From TMP-24 sp964600685 (GTDB lineage Bacteria > Pseudomonadota > Alphaproteobacteria > Rhodobacterales > Rhodobacteraceae): DNA of 6,277 bases. Position 1 is the first letter of the stretch. The number at the start of each line of letters is the position of its first letter. Location of the stretch: the NCBI GenBank assembly GCA_964600685.1, contig CAZRKU010000133.1, positions 1 through 6,277 on the forward strand, given 5' to 3'. Shown here piece by piece: positions 1 through 6,270 of this stretch. The position numbers and the translations under genes are program-made. The notes under the pieces were generated by a model that worked only from the letters and a program-made list of their open reading frames with translations, was not told where the DNA came from and did not search any database.

Positions 1-24
1 GCAGATGACCCTGCCGAGAGCAAT

Positions 25-1182
25 TCAGCACAGGAACTCCGCGCTCTGCCAGTCACTGGCAACAAGCAGCAACTGCTCCGCGCCAAGCCCCTCGATGCGC
101 GCCAGCCCGCCAAGGCCCATCAGTTCCGCCGGATGTGTCACCGCCATGCGCAGCGCCTGTTCCGGCGATTGTTCCAGAACTTCGATCGCATACCGCACGG
201 ACTGAAGCATCGTCACATGCGCCCCCGCCAGCGCGCCTTCGTCGTTCACCAGGCGTCCGTCCCGCAAGCGGATCGTGCGACCGTAAAGTTCGTATTGCGG
301 CGGCCCGGCCACCGTCGGCATGGCATCGGTCACGATGATCATCCGATCCGGTCGCGGGCGTGCGCGCAGCGCGATTTTCAGCATCTCCGGCGCGACGTGG
401 ATCCCGTCGCAGATGATCGAGGCATGGGCCGGGGATCCGATCGCCGCGCCCACCATCCCCGGTGCGCGCACCTGCATCTGCGACATGGCGTTGAAGAGAT
501 GGGTGAAGGTCTGGGCGCCTTCGGCCAGCGCCGCCTGGACCTGGTCAAAGGGCGCATCGGAATGGCCAAGCGCCACGACGACGCCCTGCCCGACCAGATG
601 CGCGATCTGCCCCGGCGCGACGGCCTCTGGTGCGAGGGTCAGCATCAAGGGCACGTCCCGTGCCCTCAGGTCGGCCGCAATGGCAAGCGTCAGATCATCC
701 AGCGGCCGCACGTAACGCGCCGCATGTGTCCCGCGCCGCTTCGGGTCCAGATGCGGCCCTTCCAGATGCAGGCCGACGATCCCTTGCTGCCCCAGAACCG
801 TCCGAACGGCGCGGGCCGCCTGCTCCATCCTGTCTGGCGCGTCGGTGATCAGAGTGGGCAGGATGGCACCCGTCCCGGTGCCCCGGTGCGCCCGTCCGAT
901 CGCCAGAAGCCCGTCGGCCGTGGGCGCGTTGTTGAAAAGAACGCCGCCGCCGCCGTTCACCTGCAGATCGACGAAGCCGGGGCAGATCACGCCGCGCACG
1001 CGCCAGACTGGCCGCTCGGGGGCGACCGGCAGGCCGACGGCCGTGACCCTGCCCCCGGCAAGGAAAAGCGCGGTTTGCGCCCGTAGCCGCTGGCCGTCAA
1101 AAACGGCATCGGTGAGCAGAAAGGCCCCTGCCCCCGCCGCTGCCGCGTCCCATCCGGTCGGTTTTTCGCCCTGCCCTGTCAT
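25..1182 (-). CDS. nagA: N-acetylglucosamine-6-phosphate deacetylase (NagA)
   Basis: Cytoplasmic amidohydrolase that removes acetate from GlcNAc-6-P to give GlcN-6-P for the deaminase encoded just upstream. The 385-residue product has the usual family length. Visible motifs are PGFVDLQVNGGGG (68-80, with Gln74 where E. coli NagA has Gln instead of the HxH metal pair), HLEGPHL (139-145, metal ligand Glu141), GHSDAP (His207), FTHLFNAM (His228), CDGIHV (His262, substrate contact) and VTDAMP (catalytic Asp286). This pattern matches the E. coli-type enzyme with one main metal site. The late loop reads LAGAHVTM where many family members have LAGS. The ATG at 1182 starts 8 bp after the deaminase stop and has GAGG upstream, overlapping that stop codon, which suggests translational coupling. 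It is the last gene of the operon visible here. Assignment is firm; substrate breadth is not tested by sequence. Confidence 0.96.
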   Translation of the reverse strand: MTGQGEKPTGWDAAAAGAGAFLLTDAVFDGQRLRAQTALFLAGGRVTAVGLPVAPERPVWRVRGVICPGFVDLQVNGGGGVLFNNAPTADGLLAIGRAHRGTGTGAILPTLITDAPDRMEQAARAVRTVLGQQGIVGLHLEGPHLDPKRRGTHAARYVRPLDDLTLAIAADLRARDVPLMLTLAPEAVAPGQIAHLVGQGVVVALGHSDAPFDQVQAALAEGAQTFTHLFNAMSQMQVRAPGMVGAAIGSPAHASIICDGIHVAPEMLKIALRARPRPDRMIIVTDAMPTVAGPPQYELYGRTIRLRDGRLVNDEGALAGAHVTMLQSVRYAIEVLEQSPEQALRMAVTHPAELMGLGGLARIEGLGAEQLLLVASDWQSAEFLC

Positions 1183-1190
1183 CACCTGCC

Positions 1191-2225
1191 TCAGACCGTC
1201 TGGGTAACCTTGCGCAGATGACGCGGCTGATCGGGGTCGATGCCGGCCTCGCGCGCAAAACGTTCGATCGTGGCATAGAAACTGACGATCAGCGCCAGGG
1301 GATCGGTCATCGGATGGCCGGTTTCCACGAAACGCAGGCGTTGCGCGGTCCTGGCCTTGTCCGAGGTGATGAAAACCTGTGCCCCCTTGGCGGCTATCTG
1401 GTCGGCGATCTCGGCGACCACGGTTTCCGCCGCGTCGCGCGCCGCAAGGGCGAGAACCGGAAACCCCTTTCCGACGATGGAAACCGGCCCGTGCAGGACC
1501 TCGGCGGAGGAGTAACTTTCGGCATGTATCTGGCTGATTTCCTTGAACTTCAGTGCGGCTTCGCCTGAAATGGCCGAAGCCGGCCCCCGCCCGAGCGTAT
1601 AAAGCGATCCCGCCCCGTTCAGCGCCGTGCGCAGGTCGGCCCAGTCGATCGCGGCGGCGCGTGCCAACTGTTCGGGAAGCCGCCGAAGCGCGGCCCTCAG
1701 GGCGTCGTCGTCCTTCCATTCGGCGATCAGCGACAAAAGTGCCGCGACGGAGGTAACGAAGGTCTTGGTGGCGGCGACGCTCAGTTCCGGACCGGCATGA
1801 ATGTCGAGCGTCACCGCGCAGGTCTGCGCCAGGGGCGAATTGCGGTCGTTCGTCACCGCGAGGGTAAGCGCACCGCCTTGCCGGGCGGAGCGGGTCATTT
1901 CGACGATGTCCGGGCTTGCGCCGGACTGCGACACCGCCACGCAAACCGCGTTCTTCAACCGCAGTTCCGCACCATAGATCGAGGCGATCGAGGGGCCGAT
2001 CGAGGCCACCGGCAGGCCGAGCATCAGTTCCGCCGCATATTTGAAGTAGCTCGCCGCCTGATCTGAAGAACCCCGTGCGACCGTGGTGATGACAGCGGGC
2101 GAAAGCGCCCGTGCGGCGTCCGCGGCCGCCCGGATGCTGTCGGCGCCCTCGCTCAGAAGCCGGTCCAGCGCCTCGGGTATTTCTGCAACTTCGGCCGCCA
2201 TGCGGCTTGTCATGATCTGGTTCAT
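1191..2225 (-). CDS. GlmS-like SIS-domain glucosamine-6-phosphate deaminase (NagB-II type)
   Basis: Two tandem SIS domains matching the isomerase half of GlmS, without the N-terminal glutaminase domain. At 344 residues it fits the NagB-II/AgaS-type deaminases that convert GlcN-6-P to fructose-6-P and ammonia. Sugar-phosphate motifs include ARGSSD (50-55), SQSG (99-102) and ATKTF (152-156) in domain 1, and LGRG (211-214) in domain 2. The segment EAALKFKEIS..HAE....E..HGP (222-247) aligns with the GlmS active site: Lys226, Glu229 and His245 correspond to E. coli Lys485, Glu488 and His504. The C-terminal DQPRHLRKVTQTV aligns Lys339 with GlmS Lys603. The ATG at 2225 is preferred because AAGGAG lies 5 bp upstream (2231-2236) and it starts 10 bp after the regulator stop. 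No classical NagB is present, so this protein likely fills that step. The exact substrate is inferred from its nagA neighbour; an AgaS-like galactosamine role is a weaker alternative. Confidence 0.9.
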   Translation of the reverse strand: MNQIMTSRMAAEVAEIPEALDRLLSEGADSIRAAADAARALSPAVITTVARGSSDQAASYFKYAAELMLGLPVASIGPSIASIYGAELRLKNAVCVAVSQSGASPDIVEMTRSARQGGALTLAVTNDRNSPLAQTCAVTLDIHAGPELSVAATKTFVTSVAALLSLIAEWKDDDALRAALRRLPEQLARAAAIDWADLRTALNGAGSLYTLGRGPASAISGEAALKFKEISQIHAESYSSAEVLHGPVSIVGKGFPVLALAARDAAETVVAEIADQIAAKGAQVFITSDKARTAQRLRFVETGHPMTDPLALIVSFYATIERFAREAGIDPDQPRHLRKVTQTV

Positions 2226-2235
2226 CCCGTCTCCT

Positions 2236-3003
2236 TCAGGCAGCCCCTTCGGGGAGCCGCAATTCCGCAACGAAATCATAGGCATCGCCGCGATAGATCG
2301 AGCGGGTGAGTTCGATGACCCGCCCCTCCTTCAGAAAGCCGATCCGTTCGATCCTGAGGCCGGCCGCCTGTGGCCGCACCCCCAGAAGCGCCGCATCTTC
2401 CGCTGACAGATTGATCGCGGAAATCTTCTGCATCGCCCGCACCGGCCGCATCCCGCGTTCGCCCAGCACCTTGTAGAGCGAGGCGGTGACGGCGAGCGGA
2501 TCGGGCAGCACGTCGGGCGGCAGCGCGGCCCGCTCGATCGCCATCGGCCGGTCGTCGGCCAGACGCAAGCGCGCCAGCCGGGCGACCTGATCATCGGCCC
2601 CCAGCCCCAGTGTCAATGCCTCGTCGGGGGCAGGCAGGAACAGGCCGCGCTCCAGCCAGCGGATGTCCGACCGGAACCCGCGCCGCGCCATGTCTTCGCT
2701 GAAGGAGGTCAGGCGCGACAGGGTCTGCTCGACCCGGGGTCGCGCCGGGGCCACGAATGACCCCGATCCCTGTTTCTGCACGATCAGGCGTTTTTCGACC
2801 AGTTCGGAGATCGACTTGCGCACCGTGACCCGTGACAGGCCGGTCAGGCTGGCAATGTCGCGCTCGGGCGGCAGCGGCATGTCGGGAACCAGAAAGCCGC
2901 TGGCGATGCCGCTCTCGATCCGCTTGCGCAGCTGCACGTACAGCGGCCCGCCGTCCGGCGTCAGCCATTCTTCGGGCAACAGGAACGCGGTCACCGTGGT
3001 CAT
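2236..3003 (-). CDS. GntR/HutC-family transcriptional regulator
   Basis: Cytoplasmic DNA-binding regulator of 255 residues. The N-terminal winged helix-turn-helix spans about 18-84, with the typical PLYVQLRKRIESGI opening helix, PLPPERDIA (43-51), recognition helix SRVTVRKSISEL (57-68) and the wing KQGSGSFV (77-84). A UTRA effector-binding domain follows (about 96-246), recognisable from ERAALP (157-162) and the terminal ELTRSIYRGDAYDFVAEL (231-248). Homologues of this class (DasR, B. subtilis NagR/YvoA) bind GlcN-6-P or GlcNAc-6-P, so this one probably controls both divergent operons, including its own. Its ATG overlaps the kinase stop (ATGA at 3003-3000), with GGAGG at 3011-3015 seven bases upstream. 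The inverted repeats at 3889-3909 and 4017-4037 are the obvious operator candidates. Family assignment is secure; effector and target sites are inference. Confidence 0.92.
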   Translation of the reverse strand: MTTVTAFLLPEEWLTPDGGPLYVQLRKRIESGIASGFLVPDMPLPPERDIASLTGLSRVTVRKSISELVEKRLIVQKQGSGSFVAPARPRVEQTLSRLTSFSEDMARRGFRSDIRWLERGLFLPAPDEALTLGLGADDQVARLARLRLADDRPMAIERAALPPDVLPDPLAVTASLYKVLGERGMRPVRAMQKISAINLSAEDAALLGVRPQAAGLRIERIGFLKEGRVIELTRSIYRGDAYDFVAELRLPEGAA

Positions 3004-3884
3004 GGCGCGGCCTCCGCATCTTCGGCCAGTCGGGCCGCCAGCATCAGCGCCCCGTCAAGCGCGGTGCCCTTGGCCGGGGTCACCGCATCGCGCATCCGCT
3101 GGTCAAGATAGGGCACGTAAGCCGGCCCCAGCCCGCCGCCGACACACAGGGATTCCCCTGGCCGCCAGCCAAGAACCCCAAGGGCCGACGTCAGGTAACG
3201 CGCGCCTTCGTGCATCAGCGCCACGGCAAGTGGTTCCTTTGCCCGGGCCGCTGCAAGTATCCGCGGGGCGAGCTGTGCGAAATCCGCCGGACGGGCATCG
3301 CGGGCGAAGGCGATTATTCGCGCCGGATCATCGACATGTTCGACCAGGAGTTCCGCAGCCAGCGGCGTGACTTCCCTGAGGCCGTCGTGGGCCAGCATCA
3401 CCTCCTGCAGGAGCCTCAGCCCGAGCCATCCGCCGGATGCCTGATCACCGAGGACAAGCCCCCGTCCGCCCAGGCTTTGCACCTGCCCGGCGGACTGCCG
3501 CGCGACAAAGGATCCCGTGCCGATCCCGATCAGCGCACCATCCGCCGCCCCGAGGGCACCGACCGCCATCGTGACCTGGTCGCCGGACGCCCGCACCTTC
3601 GCCCCCGCAAGCCGCGACGAAAGCGCCGCCTCCACGCGCGATGCCATGGTTGACCCCGTCACGCCCGCAAGCCCCAGATGGAGGGCAAGGCAGGCTGGGG
3701 CGCGGTCGGGCAGAAGTCCGTCGATCAGACCGGAAATCGTGGCGATCGCTCCGCCGAAATCGGAAGTGACATTTGCCGGACCGCCGGTCGCCTCCCGCCT
3801 TGCGCCGCCGGGCCCCACAAGGGCGACCCGACAGGAAGTCCCGCCGCCATCCACCCCCGCAAGCCATGTGTCCGGTTTTTGCAT
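3000..3884 (-). CDS. BadF/BadG-family amino-sugar kinase (GlcNAc/MurNAc kinase-like)
   Basis: ASKHA-fold ATP-dependent kinase of 294 residues, expected to phosphorylate free GlcNAc and possibly MurNAc at C6 after ABC import. Motifs in order: VDGGGTSC (11-18, phosphate-1 loop), GGPANVT (34-40, sugar-contact loop like that of mammalian NAGK), GDQ (Asp102, candidate catalytic base), IGIGTGSF (119-126, phosphate-2 loop), GRGLVLGDQASGGWLG (140-155) and VGGGLG (248-253, adenosine motif). The ATG at 3884 is chosen because AAAGG lies 7 bp upstream (3892-3896) and it leaves the normal short lead before DGGGT. A TTG at 3914 would add ten residues without a clear ribosome site. It is the first gene of the minus operon and overlaps the regulator by 4 bp. 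Clostridial MurK belongs to this family and accepts both MurNAc and GlcNAc; the MurQ-like neighbour makes dual use plausible but unproven. Confidence 0.9.
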   Translation of the reverse strand: MQKPDTWLAGVDGGGTSCRVALVGPGGARREATGGPANVTSDFGGAIATISGLIDGLLPDRAPACLALHLGLAGVTGSTMASRVEAALSSRLAGAKVRASGDQVTMAVGALGAADGALIGIGTGSFVARQSAGQVQSLGGRGLVLGDQASGGWLGLRLLQEVMLAHDGLREVTPLAAELLVEHVDDPARIIAFARDARPADFAQLAPRILAAARAKEPLAVALMHEGARYLTSALGVLGWRPGESLCVGGGLGPAYVPYLDQRMRDAVTPAKGTALDGALMLAARLAEDAEAAP

Positions 3885-3888
3885 ATAG

Positions 3889-3909
3889 ATACCTTTATAA
3901 TACCTTTTG
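3889..3909 (-). promoter_or_regulatory. Candidate operator, left copy of 21-bp inverted repeat
   Basis: Read on the minus strand toward the kinase, this site carries GGTAT, then TATAA, then a second GGTAT, the two units starting 11 bp apart (one helical turn). It matches the copy at 4017-4037 in inverted orientation at 20 of 21 positions. It ends only 4 bp from the kinase ATG, and the kinase ribosome site AAAGG (3892-3896) lies inside it. A bound GntR protein could therefore block initiation or early elongation here. Operator function is inferred from the duplication and position. Confidence 0.6.
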
Positions 3910-4016
3910 ACCAAAGGAAAGGCCTACATTGTGCCGGGATGTCCGGAATCGGCCCATAAAGCTTGTAAAATACGCCAATAATGGGCATTCGTTGCTCTAC
4001 TCGCGAGCGCATTGCT

Positions 4017-4037
4017 CAAAAGGTATTATAATGGTAT
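4017..4037 (+). promoter_or_regulatory. Candidate operator, right copy of 21-bp inverted repeat
   Basis: Same element as 3889-3909 but facing right. GGTAT occurs at 4022-4026 and 4033-4037, separated by one helical turn, and the sixth base from the gene-proximal end is the only mismatch to the left copy. It ends 23 bp before the MurQ-like ATG and, unlike the left copy, leaves the ribosome site free. It overlaps the TATAAT at 4027-4032, a placement typical of a repressor site. Function is inferred. Confidence 0.6.
4027..4032 (+). promoter_or_regulatory. Possible -10 hexamer for the MurQ-like/transporter operon
   Basis: A perfect TATAAT on the plus strand. Transcription would begin near 4039, giving a leader of about 22 nt that includes the AGGAG ribosome site at 4050-4054. 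No good -35 box lies 16-18 bp upstream, so this may depend on an activator, or the hexamer may simply be part of the AT-rich operator core. Confidence 0.4.
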
Positions 4038-4060
4038 TCTTTCCCGGAGAGGAGATTCGC

Positions 4061-4975
4061 ATGGCTCTGCCGCAAACGGAAAATCTGCACCCGGCGGCGC
4101 GTGATCTGGATGCGCGCCCGGATGATCAGATTCTTGCCCTGCTCCTCGCCGGCCAGCGGGAGGCGCTGATGGCGGTCGAGCCGGCTCTCGCCCAGATTTC
4201 CGCCGCCGCCCGCCTCATGGCCGAGAGCATCGGGTCCGGCGGGTGCATCTGTTATGCGGGCGCCGGATCATCGGCGCTGATGGCCAATGCCGACGGGATG
4301 GAGTTGCCAGGAACCTTCGGGATCGCACCGGGCCGCATCCTTCTGCGGATGGCGGGCGGCATTCCGACCGATGCCAACATGCCCGGTGATACGGAAGATG
4401 ATGCCGACGAAGGCGCGCGGACAGCCAAGGCCGATGGTCTTCGGGCCGGCGACCTGGTGATCGCGCTGACCGCCTCCGGCTCGACCCCCTATCCGATGGC
4501 GCTGGCGCGTGCGGCGAAGGCGCAAGGGGCGAAGGTCGTGGCCATCGCCTGTAACCGGGACGCGCCGATCTTCGGTCTGGCCGATGTCGCGGTCTGCCTG
4601 CCCACGCCGCCCGAACTGATCGCCGGCTCCACGCGCATGGGCGCGGCCACGGCGCAGAAGGTGGCGCTGAACCTCCTGTCCACGCTGGCCGCGATCCGTC
4701 TGGGCCAGGTGCATGACGGGATGATGGTCGGGCTGAAGGCCGACAATGTCAAACTCAAGGTCCGCGCGGGCAACATCGTCAGCACCATTGCCGGCGTCGA
4801 TACCACCACGGCCATGGCCGCGCTCGATCAGACGGACGGCGCCGCGAAGCCCGCGGTTCTGGTGGCGCTCGGTGCCTCCGTGAGCGAGGCATCGGCCCTT
4901 CTTGAACGGGATAACGGAATTCTCCGTGCGGCCATCGCGCGGTGGACAAACGCCGGCACAGGCCGGGGAAACTGA
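4061..4975 (+). CDS. Divergent MurQ-family SIS protein (MurNAc-6-P etherase-like)
   Basis: A 304-residue SIS-domain protein aligning along its length with MurQ, which cleaves the lactyl ether of MurNAc-6-P to give GlcNAc-6-P and D-lactate in the cytoplasm. Conserved pieces are YAGAGSS (65-71), DGMELPGTFG (78-87, Glu81 at the position of E. coli Glu83), GDTEDDADEGA (109-119, Glu112 near E. coli Glu114), ASGSTPY (138-144), GSTRMGAATAQK (189-200) and KLKVRAGNIV (231-240). It departs from canonical MurQ at GTSGR (here GSSAL), ECPP (here ELPG) and ASGRTPY (here ASGSTPY), so it is an outlying branch and the substrate may differ. The ATG at 4061 has AGGAG 6 bp upstream. An in-frame ATG at 4031 and a TTG at 3929 lie within or before the operator repeat and are less likely. 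It is followed at 19 bp by the sugar-binding protein gene. Confidence 0.82.
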   Translation: MALPQTENLHPAARDLDARPDDQILALLLAGQREALMAVEPALAQISAAARLMAESIGSGGCICYAGAGSSALMANADGMELPGTFGIAPGRILLRMAGGIPTDANMPGDTEDDADEGARTAKADGLRAGDLVIALTASGSTPYPMALARAAKAQGAKVVAIACNRDAPIFGLADVAVCLPTPPELIAGSTRMGAATAQKVALNLLSTLAAIRLGQVHDGMMVGLKADNVKLKVRAGNIVSTIAGVDTTTAMAALDQTDGAAKPAVLVALGASVSEASALLERDNGILRAAIARWTNAGTGRGN

Positions 4976-4994
4976 CCAACCAAGGGAGTGACGA

Positions 4995-6248
4995 ATGAAG
5001 ATCTCAAGACTGACCGGCCTTTTGCTGGCCTCGACCGTGCTCGGCGGCAGCGCCTGGGCCCAAGAGGTAACGCTGACCATCGAAAGCTGGCGCAACGACG
5101 ACCTCGCCATCTGGCAGGACAAGATCATTCCGGCGTTCGAGGCCGCGAACCCCGGCATCAAGGTGACGTTCGCGCCGATGGCGCCGACGGAATATGATGC
5201 GGCGATGGGGTCGAAGCTGGCGGCCGGTTCGGCGGGCGATCTGATCACCTGCCGTCCGTTTGACAAGTCCCTGCAACTCTACGAAGCGGGCCAGCTCGCG
5301 GATCTGTCCGGCCTGGCGGCGATGGCGAACTTCTCCGACGTGGCCAAGTCGGCCTGGCAGACCGACGATGCCTCCGCCACCTTCTGCGTGCCGATGGCTT
5401 CGGTCATCCACGGGTTCATCTACAACCGGGATGCGTTCGATCAGCTCGGTATCGCCGTGCCGGCGACCGAGGCGGAATTCTTCGCCGCCCTCGACGCGAT
5501 CAAGGCGGACGGCACCTATATCCCGCTGGCGATGGGCACCAACGACCAGTGGGAAGCCGCGACGATGGGCTACAACAACATCGGCCCGAACTACTGGAAG
5601 GGCGAGGAAGGCCGTCTGGCGCTGATCAAGGGCGAGCAGAAGCTGACCGATGAGCAGTGGGTGGCGCCGTTCCGGCAACTCGCCAAGTGGAAGGACTATC
5701 TGGGCGACGGGTTCGAGGCGCAGACCTATCCCGACAGCCAGAACCTGTTCACCCTCGGTCGCGCGGCGATCTATCCGGCCGGGTCGTGGGAGATCTCGGG
5801 TTTCAACGCCCAGGCCGGCTTCAAGATGGGCGCCTTCCCGCCGCCGGTTCCGGTCGCAGGCGATGAATGTTACATTTCGGACCATACCGACATCGGCCTC
5901 GGCATGAACGCCAAGACCGCCTATCCCGAGCAGACCAAGGCCTTCCTGGAATGGGTGGGCTCGCCCGAGTTCGCAACCCTCTACGCGAATGCGCTCCCCG
6001 GCTTCTTCTCGCTCAATTCGACGCCGGTGGCGATGGAGGATCCGCTCGCCCAGGAATTCGTCGGCTGGCGCGACAAGTGCCAATCGACGATCCGTTCGAC
6101 CTATCAGATCCTGTCGCGCGGCACGCCGAACCTTGAGAACGAAACCTGGACGGCTGCGGCCAACGTGATCAAGGGCACCGAAACGGCAGAGGATGCCGCC
6201 AAGCGCCTGCAGGACGGTCTCGCCTCCTGGTATGAGCCGCAGAAGTAA
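4995..6248 (+). CDS. ABC transporter sugar-binding protein, family 1
   Basis: Periplasmic solute-binding protein of 417 residues that would capture an amino sugar or oligosaccharide for a CUT1-type ABC importer. The N-terminus is a clear Sec signal peptide: Lys2 and Arg5, a hydrophobic stretch (LTGLLLASTVLGG) and AWA followed by Gln22, giving likely type I cleavage after Ala21. There is no lipobox cysteine. The mature start (VTLTIESWRNDD...IIPAFEAANPGIKVTF, then KLAAGSAGDLITCRPFD) is typical of SBP_bac_1 proteins, as is the late EQTKAFLEWVGSPEFATLYAN (936-956 bp into the gene, residues about 312-332). The ATG at 4995 has AAGGGAG 6 bp upstream (4982-4988). It follows the MurQ-like gene by 19 bp, so they are co-transcribed. 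Ligand is unknown; GlcNAc, MurNAc or a chitin/peptidoglycan fragment is inferred from context. The four-cysteine content suggests possible disulfides. Confidence 0.93.
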   Translation: MKISRLTGLLLASTVLGGSAWAQEVTLTIESWRNDDLAIWQDKIIPAFEAANPGIKVTFAPMAPTEYDAAMGSKLAAGSAGDLITCRPFDKSLQLYEAGQLADLSGLAAMANFSDVAKSAWQTDDASATFCVPMASVIHGFIYNRDAFDQLGIAVPATEAEFFAALDAIKADGTYIPLAMGTNDQWEAATMGYNNIGPNYWKGEEGRLALIKGEQKLTDEQWVAPFRQLAKWKDYLGDGFEAQTYPDSQNLFTLGRAAIYPAGSWEISGFNAQAGFKMGAFPPPVPVAGDECYISDHTDIGLGMNAKTAYPEQTKAFLEWVGSPEFATLYANALPGFFSLNSTPVAMEDPLAQEFVGWRDKCQSTIRSTYQILSRGTPNLENETWTAAANVIKGTETAEDAAKRLQDGLASWYEPQK

Positions 6249-6252
6249 GGTT

Positions 6253-6270
6253 CGGGCGCTGCCGCGCCCG
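6253..6270 (+). terminator. GC-rich stem-loop after the binding-protein gene
   Basis: CGGGCGC (6253-6259) pairs perfectly with GCGCCCG (6264-6270) around a 4-nt TGCC loop, starting 5 bp after the stop codon. The 7-bp all-GC stem should be very stable. No T-tract follows within the 7 bases left in the window, so it is not a standard intrinsic terminator. A role in partial termination or 3'-end protection, raising binding-protein mRNA over the downstream permease genes, fits known ABC operons. Confidence 0.55.

Larger units (their letters stand above)
3885..4060. promoter_or_regulatory. Divergent intergenic control region
   Basis: This 176-bp gap between the kinase and the MurQ-like gene is clearly more AT-rich than the flanking genes and must carry the promoters of both operons. 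Directly visible are the 21-bp inverted repeat near its two ends, a TATAAT hexamer at 4027-4032 facing right, a perfect 8-bp palindrome CTCGCGAG at 4000-4007, TTGCTC at 3992-3997 and again at 4012-4017 (20 bp apart), and a loose 6-bp inverted pair GCCCAT (3952-3957) and ATGGGC (3981-3986). No well-spaced -35 hexamer stands out on either strand. No convincing small ORF lies inside it. Confidence 0.85.

Noticed and set aside
133..1086. A 317-residue open frame on the plus strand opposite nagA
   Set aside because: Low-complexity, Arg/His/Pro-rich product typical of the antisense frame of a high-GC gene, with no recognisable domain; the opposite strand encodes a clear NagA.
25..1944. A 639-residue open frame on the minus strand running through nagA and most of the upstream deaminase gene
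   Set aside because: Only the part from 1182 to 25 encodes NagA motifs. The N-terminal 250 or so residues are arginine/glycine-rich out-of-frame reading of the deaminase gene, not a fusion protein.
1191..2285. Earlier start for the deaminase at 2285
   Set aside because: It would overlap the regulator by 50 bp and add 20 residues without family similarity; the ATG at 2225 has a strong AAGGAG at the right distance.
3885..3914. TTG start at 3914 for the kinase
   Set aside because: It would place the operator repeat inside the coding region and lacks a good ribosome site; the ATG at 3884 gives the family's normal N-terminus.
3952..3986. Inverted pair GCCCAT/ATGGGC in the intergenic gap
   Set aside because: Only 6 bp with a 23-bp loop and off-centre from the main repeat; within chance expectation, so not called as an operator.
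3929..4060. Upstream starts (TTG 3929, ATG 4031) for the MurQ-like gene
   Set aside because: The added residues look like translated non-coding DNA and cover the inverted repeat; AGGAG at 4050-4054 points to the ATG at 4061.
4268..5266. A 332-residue minus-strand open frame opposite the MurQ-like and binding-protein genes
   Set aside because: It spans the junction of two well-supported plus-strand genes and its product resembles no family I recognise; it is an antisense shadow.
5004..6083. A 359-residue minus-strand open frame opposite the binding-protein gene
   Set aside because: Arg/Gly/His-rich shadow of a high-GC gene whose sense frame has a signal peptide and a typical solute-binding fold.
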